Below are positions 58,609 through 64,000 of a DNA stretch of 64,000 bases, in pieces. Under the pieces are notes generated by a model. It did not search any database. It was not told the origin of the DNA and saw nothing but the letters and a program-made list of their open reading frames with translations. Both the position numbers and the translations under genes were made by a program. Numbering within the stretch: the stretch's first letter is position 1; each line of letters opens with the position of its first letter. The stretch comes from Lingula anatina (Eukaryota > Brachiopoda > Lingulata > Lingulida > Lingulidae). The stretch is taken from assembly GCF_001039355.2 (NCBI RefSeq), contig NW_019773515.1:258376-322375 (forward strand). The letters run 5' to 3'.

Positions 58609-59193
58609 TGTCAAGTTCTTACTTCCTCTTCAGAACGCGACTGATGAAGTTCAAAATAAACGCTGCCACCAGTTGAAAATAAAACTATGAAGTTTATTCA
58701 ACTAAGTTAAGTTCAAAAGTCACAACTTTCGGTTATCTTGATCATCTCTACATGTGTTCAAATCACTAATCTCTACTCTGTTCTGTGCTACGCTCTGTAC
58801 TCCAATCTAATCTAATCTAATCCAATCTCTAATGCAATCTCTAATCTCTAATGCCATGTTCTTTTGCTATGAACCACAACCCTTTTATAGTGCTCCAGCG
58901 GCACGGGCCGGAGGAGCTCAAAAAAAAAAAGTTCTGGGGATCCCGGATCCCGGAAGAGGCACTCCTTAATTAGAACTGACAGAAAGGGCTCCTGCTTAGG
59001 GCAGTCCAGTGCAAAAGGCGCTCGGAGCTCCCTTGACCAAAAGGGCGCTCGGAAAAAGGCGTTCGTTAATTAAAGCTGACTAGAGGGGCACGTTGCTCTG
59101 GTCATTCCAGTGCGAAAAGCTGTGTTAATCAAAGGTGACAATGAGACGCACATTTAGTGCACACTTTAAATTGAAACTGATAAAAACACAACA
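58609..59193 (-). mobile_element. Solo LTR, 585 bp, with GTAT target duplication
   Basis: The segment begins TGTCAAGTTC and ends CACAACA on the + strand (TGTTGTG to TTGACA in - orientation) and is flanked by GTAT at 58605-58608 and 59194-59197. The sister repeat copy has one GTAT at the same place (near 57591) and no insertion. In - orientation it contains GAATAAACTTC, a poly(A) signal, close to the 3' end, so the - strand is the likely coding direction. An AATCTAATCTAATC microsatellite lies inside. Confidence 0.85.
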
Positions 59194-59414
59194 GTATACA
59201 CTAGGCTTGAACAATTTCTGGGATTATCAAAACATGTTTTCTTCTTCACAAGAACTGAACAAAGGAATGTGCTGTGCTCTCTGGCTAGGAAATTTAAACC
59301 CCCTCAAGGAATCTCATTAAAAAACAATCAGAAGAAAACCATATGCTACTTAATACTTCCTATCAGCAATAGGGGGCAGCACCTTACAGCCTACTCTTAT
59401 TAACTTTATCCACC

Positions 59415-59740
59415 TGTCCTCCAGTCTCATTTTATTGTTGCTCTTCATTTCCTGGCTCAGTGATAAAACTTTCACTTGGAAAATCTTCTTCTTGAAGTTC
59501 TGTACTGTCAGCATAATTTAAATCAGGAATTTCAGTATCTGGCAGTCTCATTTTCCTGTCTTACCCCATTTTCAATCGATTTACATGGACAAATTTTTCA
59601 CTACATGTAGAGTTTGCATGCATTTGTCGAGATGATGACGTAACAAGATGATGTAACTAGATGATGGAACCTTTATTCACTGATAGGTAGTACCAGAATA
59701 CCGAAGTATTTCAATGCCAAATTACCGTGAATCTGAAATA
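59415..59740 (-). pseudogene. Ty3/gypsy pol 3' end
   Basis: After an ATTATTTCAG acceptor-like site the - strand shows KFVHVNRLKMG, the VHVxRLK motif that ends gypsy-type integrase ORFs, followed by the acidic tail MRLPDTEIPDLNYADSTELQ. Frames are broken. It is most simply the continuation of the integrase at 61455-61860, separated by 1.7 kb. Confidence 0.5.
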
Positions 59741-59749
59741 ATAAAATAA

Positions 59750-61454
59750 TTAAACAAAAATCAAAGAAAAATAAAACATCTAACCAATTTTCTGACCTTG
59801 TTACATTGTCTTAAACTAACACGTCTTGACTGTACTCAGACTGACTGGAGAATATTATATGTGACAATTTGTACACACAGCCTACACTTACTAGTGGCTC
59901 AAAGTAAACAATAACACTCAACTTGTAACATGACACTGCTCAATTAATTAAATTGAATCATTTAACACACTATGAATGTAGTGACATAGAAATATATCAA
60001 AAAATAAGAAATTAATTCCAATATAATATTTGTAACATAAAGAATGGAATATTAATAACATGTCTCTAATCTAAATAAACCAATAAATACAGTTTAACTC
60101 ACAACTTTGGCCCCTTTTGCCCTAGTGCACGTAATCTCTCTAAGTTGTCCTATAGAATAGATATGTTCTTTAGCAAAAAGACATTTAATTCTACTTACAA
60201 TAACTTTCAATCTAAAAAAGAAAATGGATATGACACTACTTAAAAATCCTGATAAACTAATTAAACTGCTTTTTTACTAACTTTTCTATAAAATGCTGTG
60301 ACAAGTAATAATTATATAACCTTTGATGTTAATCATGTGCACTTTATAAGAAGAAAATCAGGTAGAAATGTACATAAAATTTATCTGTAGAAGCAAGTTC
60401 AGTTTGAACCATGTGGCATGCTCAGAGAACAAAGCACCGGGGGTGTTACAGTTTTCTATCATTAAAATACATGTATACCTTTAAAATTGCATTAAAATAT
60501 AAAATATTGTTACCTTGGTATCTTGGTGTCGTTGCCTATTCGATTTTCATAAAGATAAACTTAGATGATCTGTTTTGACTTGTAAAATTGTTGGATTTTT
60601 TCTCTAATGGGTGGAACTGCTTCTACTCCCAAAAACGCGTATCTTTGACAATTGATTGATTAGCTTTTGATGACCATTTGCACTTAAAGTGGGTTAAAGC
60701 ACCCCAGCTCAGCAGCTGGACATGTGATGCCTAGACGTTGTAAAGTTCGTGACTTTACTTGTTGGATAACGCAATGTATGGTGCCAGGCCCGGCCGTACG
60801 AGTGTTGCGGTACGGGCTTAGAAACTCAGCAAATCGGAAAGTCAAGAAAATAAATACGGCACTTTGCAGTTCTAATGAATTTGATAAATCAAAGTTAATC
60901 AATGACTGGGGAATACCCACAGCGCGAATGCGACTGAGTTACCAAGTCTTAACTTCTGACTTAAACGCAAACGCGGCCGAGGAATATTCCCCTACAATAA
61001 TCGAACGTCTCACTTCTCTGAGATCAAATCAACAAATTAATTTTACATAGAGTTTGATTCTATTATGAAGACCAATGCAGGTGTGCTCCCCGTATCTGCC
61101 GATTTTATGACCACTTCATCGTTTCTGGACATGGCAGATAGGTGATCAATAAGTCATTTGATCCTGGACGACAACGCTTGTATTATCGTCAATAAATGTT
61201 CAATTTGAGCAAATACTAATTTTGAGAGTTAATCAAGGGCCCAGGTGTGCGCACTAATAATGACCTCATAAATTCCTGAAGTGGGTCCTGAATGATGTGT
61301 TTGATCCACCATAAACCGATGACGCATGCACATCAATAATCAAAGATACAATTGCATAATTAAATATAATAAAATTAGCATTAACTTTACACTGTGTTTA
61401 TAGCTAAGCGTAACAGACTAAATTGAACTACTCTAACATTATAAAAATGTTACA
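59750..61454. other. AT-rich insert between two integrase parts
   Basis: This stretch separates the integrase GPY/F region from its C-terminal end. It begins and ends with AG- and GT-like borders and may be an intron-like or inserted segment. A GC-richer block at 60715-61050 is open on both strands (MMPRRCKVRDFTCWITQC on +) but matches nothing I recognise. Confidence 0.4.
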
Positions 61455-61860
61455 CTACATGATTACCTGATACTCTGCTTAATTTCACATTAACAGGTGT
61501 CGGCATATCTATGATAGTGAATGGACCATGATAAAGTCTTGCTAACTTTTTGGTGCATCCTTTCGGAACAGCTGGTTTGTAAACAAATACACGTTCTCCA
61601 ATCTGATATTTAACATCTTTAGCTTTTCTGTCTTTTCTGTTTTCATTCTCTTCTTTGCCAGCTCTTTATTCTCATGGACTATCTCTTGAGCAATGCTCAA
61701 TTTCTTAATCAAATTTTGAATGTGATAGTTCATTAACAGAATTGTATCCATCGGGGAAACGCAAATCTACTGACACTTGCCCTTTCAGTGTGATTCATGT
61801 GTTATTTGCAGCCATAGCTGTCGGGGTTTTTTTTATTTTTATTTATTTTTTTTATTTATT
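61455..61860 (-). pseudogene. Ty3/gypsy integrase C-terminal region, frameshifted
   Basis: On the - strand, across frames: MAANNT, VDLRFPDGYNSVNE, NLIKKLSIAQEIVHENKELA, KDVKYQIGERVYLY, LARLYHGPFTIIDMPTPVNV and KLSRVSG followed by GTAATC. The GERVYLY and LARLYHGPF blocks are the GPY/F module of Metaviridae integrases. At least three frameshifts or stops are visible. The upstream catalytic core is missing at the N at 61875. Confidence 0.75.
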
Positions 61861-61874
61861 TATATATATATATA

Positions 61875-61875
61875 N
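61875..61875. other. Single-N assembly join
   Basis: The N follows a TATATA run and separates the integrase fragment from the Env-like ORF. Order and orientation across it are not certain. The other joins are at 16713, 35167 and 45050. Confidence 0.8.
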
Positions 61876-62046
61876 TCTCCATCACCCAAAAGACAAATAC
61901 CATTTTGTCTTAAAATTAAACATATCCTTACATTAATTTAAATAATCTGATATACATAGCATTAAAAAGTCCTAAGTACATATCGTTCCTATAGATCAAG
62001 TCCAGCTATACGGAGTTATATGTCCATCCCGGCAGTTGCGGTCAAT

Positions 62047-63981
62047 TTAAACATAGAATCGTGCCTGTTTGGGCGGTGTTGGCACAGCATCTAGCTGGGC
62101 TACTTCGCATTCTTGTTTGTTAGTTTGTCTTTTCAATTGTGCGTACGCGCTCCTAGGGTTTTCGTCGTCGCTGGGTTTGTTTTTCGCAGTTACCGACGCT
62201 GATCTTGACCCGCCGCTACCCTCAATTTTGATAGGAGGTGGCGGAGGCACAGTTAGATCCTCCGAGGTAAGGTAAACCACTTCCATAGGTTCTTCCCTGC
62301 GGCAGTCGGAGTTGGTCAACGATCTTAGTTCCACTGTGTCGGAAGCGTTCACGACCAACCCATTTCTGAGTGCGTTTCTCTGACAATGTCGGCGCACACA
62401 AACGTATACGAATACAATAATGACGATGCCTGCCACGACAGATAGCACAGCATAAGTAACGGTAGAGCCGGTCGTTGGCGCTGACCAAAAGTCGGCGTCC
62501 GGTTGTTCACTTAATGGTGTTAAATGAAGATGCGCGATTGGTTCTAAGTTCTTGAAATTTGGACTTCGTAGTCTTTGAGCAACGACAGATGGTGGAATTA
62601 TTTGTTGTACCTGTAGCGGTGGTATGTCGTTTACTACTTGCGCCTGTAGTGAAACTCTCCCGACCCTTTCCGTTATGCCGGGGAGAGTAAAGTTACTCCC
62701 CGTGATAGTGCACTTGGCTGGCACAGTTACTAAATACGTCCCGGCTTTCACTGTCACAGTGACGGGTTTGGAACGATGACATCGTTTGGTTAAATCCTCT
62801 CCCCATGTCTCGACAACATATTCGCCTACCATAATCTCGGTAGCTGAGGAGATTCCATCGCCGGAGGTCAGCTCGACCTTACAGGCACGCCGCTGTGCCT
62901 TATGTCCGGAGATAACAGCTCGTGAACAAAGCTGCGTTCCTCGTCTGTAGACGGCGCCTGTTCGGCAGACGAGAGGTTTCCATCCCTGGCAACCGCTAGG
63001 GTTAAACACATCACCCGACTTTTCAATCACGCCTATGTCGGTTTGCTCCAGCAACAATCGACTGGCAAAGCCGGAAGTGTTATAGGGTTGCCGAAATGTT
63101 TGAACGTTGTACCGTGTGGCCTCTTCCTGGCTCACTAACGGCAGTCTGGACCGGTAAATCAAAGTTTTCCCACCCCACACCGGGGAAACAGTGATATGTT
63201 GGTAGTACCATTGCAGCGGGCGGATGATTCTGCTCGACGCGTTGTTAGCTGCTTGGTTCAGAACGTCTAGGAGCATGGACGGAGGCAGGAGCTCTTCTGT
63301 CAACCGCCCTAGCTCTAGACTGGCTTTTTGTCTATTATATCTGTCGAAGGATATGCGGTAATCGTCCACTAGTTGTTCAAAAGAGTAAACGGCCTGACCT
63401 AGTTGGTGAGTTGCGTAAAGGCGGTTAAGTCCAGTTCTGGTTATGTTCGCTATTCTCTCCAGATCGTTAAAATGTGTCTTAACAGCGAAATTAAGATAAT
63501 TAGAAATGTCATTGAGTCTCTGGTAGCCTTGGTTCATCGCATCAATCGTGTTATTCAGCACTGACACTAGTTGATTAACGCGATGCACTATAACCTTCTG
63601 GTGCTTCCTTGTATCTTCTATAATATTTTTACACTCTTGTACGTCCTCGTCTCGAGCTAATCCGAAAACATACTGACCGAGGTCAGCCGCGAAGTCAAAG
63701 AGTCCACGCTTATTTCGGTGGCCATTTCGAAATGAGCTAGGGTTCACGACTTCAGGCAAGTTTGTGTGGAAATTAACGGAACTGGTCATTTTTGAGAGAG
63801 AGTTTCTAGCTTTCTGCAATCGGAGAACAAGCTGGATTAAGTCCTTTTCTTCAATTTGATCGTTTTGATACATTCTGGTTATGTGCGATTGTAGCGTGTT
63901 GAGAGTTTTGTCCACCGGAGCGGTGAAAGTAGGTCTATCGATAGCGACGAGTAAGGTCCATTCAACTGTCTGGATTCTCAT
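62047..63981 (-). CDS. Env-like fusion glycoprotein of an endogenous retroelement (N-terminus beyond window)
   Basis: A 644-codon uninterrupted ORF resembles the F/Env-type glycoprotein of errantivirus-like Ty3/gypsy elements, which share ancestry with baculovirus F proteins. Visible features: a furin-type RNKR at residues 89-92 followed by a hydrophobic GLFDFAADLGQYVFGLA fusion-peptide-like segment, a long heptad-type helical region, many cysteines and N-x-S/T sites, one transmembrane segment near residues 505-530 (VLSVVAGIVIIVFVYVCV) and a 115-residue cytoplasmic tail with a PPPPPP run. The frame stays open upstream to the window edge, so the signal peptide is probably outside and 63981 is not certainly the start. 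It is GC-richer than its surroundings and looks young. Gag and pol are not visible next to it. Confidence 0.75.
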   Translation of the reverse strand: MRIQTVEWTLLVAIDRPTFTAPVDKTLNTLQSHITRMYQNDQIEEKDLIQLVLRLQKARNSLSKMTSSVNFHTNLPEVVNPSSFRNGHRNKRGLFDFAADLGQYVFGLARDEDVQECKNIIEDTRKHQKVIVHRVNQLVSVLNNTIDAMNQGYQRLNDISNYLNFAVKTHFNDLERIANITRTGLNRLYATHQLGQAVYSFEQLVDDYRISFDRYNRQKASLELGRLTEELLPPSMLLDVLNQAANNASSRIIRPLQWYYQHITVSPVWGGKTLIYRSRLPLVSQEEATRYNVQTFRQPYNTSGFASRLLLEQTDIGVIEKSGDVFNPSGCQGWKPLVCRTGAVYRRGTQLCSRAVISGHKAQRRACKVELTSGDGISSATEIMVGEYVVETWGEDLTKRCHRSKPVTVTVKAGTYLVTVPAKCTITGSNFTLPGITERVGRVSLQAQVVNDIPPLQVQQIIPPSVVAQRLRSPNFKNLEPIAHLHLTPLSEQPDADFWSAPTTGSTVTYAVLSVVAGIVIIVFVYVCVRRHCQRNALRNGLVVNASDTVELRSLTNSDCRREEPMEVVYLTSEDLTVPPPPPIKIEGSGGSRSASVTAKNKPSDDENPRSAYAQLKRQTNKQECEVAQLDAVPTPPKQARFYV

Positions 63982-64000
63982 AGATTCGCGCCCCGTTATC

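Larger units (their letters stand above)
57105..59397. repeat. ~690-bp direct repeat pair (57105-57797 and 58122-59397)
   Basis: Both copies run from CTGATGTGCAATTTTG or CTGACGTGCAATTTTG to TACAGCCTACTCTT. The second is longer only because of a 585-bp solo LTR. The copies are separated by 320 bp of unrelated AT-rich sequence. No N lies between them, so this duplication may be genuine. It could be long terminal or split direct repeats of an unidentified element. Confidence 0.8.

Noticed and set aside
1-64000. tRNA, rRNA or other structured RNA genes
   Set aside because: I looked for tRNA arm patterns and rRNA-like blocks and found none I could support.

Overview
This 64-kb window is nuclear DNA of an animal, most likely a marine invertebrate. 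The evidence is one intron-rich housekeeping gene, AT-rich introns with GT/AG borders, and a dense set of DIRS-like, BEL/Pao, Ty3/gypsy, Helitron, hAT and piggyBac relics typical of invertebrate metazoan genomes. I cannot name the species. Four single-N assembly joins (16713, 35167, 45050, 61875) interrupt the sequence. Three of them separate two near-identical copies of the same DNA, so parts of the window are probably two haplotypes placed end to end.

Bases 1-20 kb hold one intact gene on the + strand: a 14-exon XPR1 orthologue (SPX-EXS phosphate exporter, 660 residues, stop at 18711-18713). Its 8.4-kb intron 4 and several other introns carry small inverted-repeat elements. From 20 to 37.5 kb the sequence is a nested transposon graveyard, nearly all on the - strand. 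It contains a piggyBac fragment, DIRS-like gag genes, a TTF/BED-type hAT transposase split by a DIRS-like element carrying an SGNH-hydrolase-like ORF, duplicated exons of a G2E3-like HECT gene interleaved with Helitron Rep fragments, and a GC-rich element encoding a PHD finger followed by a TatD-type nuclease with all metal ligands present.

From 38.6 to 52.1 kb the - strand carries a multi-exon gene built from repeated cassettes. Each is an OB-fold-like exon with phase-1/phase-0 borders followed by a companion exon with phase-0/phase-1 borders. I do not recognise it as a named gene; a Helitron-associated or host RPA-like single-strand DNA-binding protein is my best guess. A 5.5-kb block of it is repeated after the N at 45050. 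Only the second copy has a 1.59-kb hAT-type insertion, and the first copy preserves the empty site.

From 52 to 64 kb there are BEL/Pao and DIRS reverse-transcriptase fragments, a 2.66-kb foldback element with about fourteen units centred on an AAGATGGCCGCCAT-like motif, another SGNH exon, a repeat pair in which only one copy holds a 585-bp solo LTR, a broken Ty3/gypsy integrase end, and a long Env-like fusion-glycoprotein ORF running into the right window edge. The genes do not form a pathway; apart from XPR1 the window is a record of nested insertion, duplication and capture.
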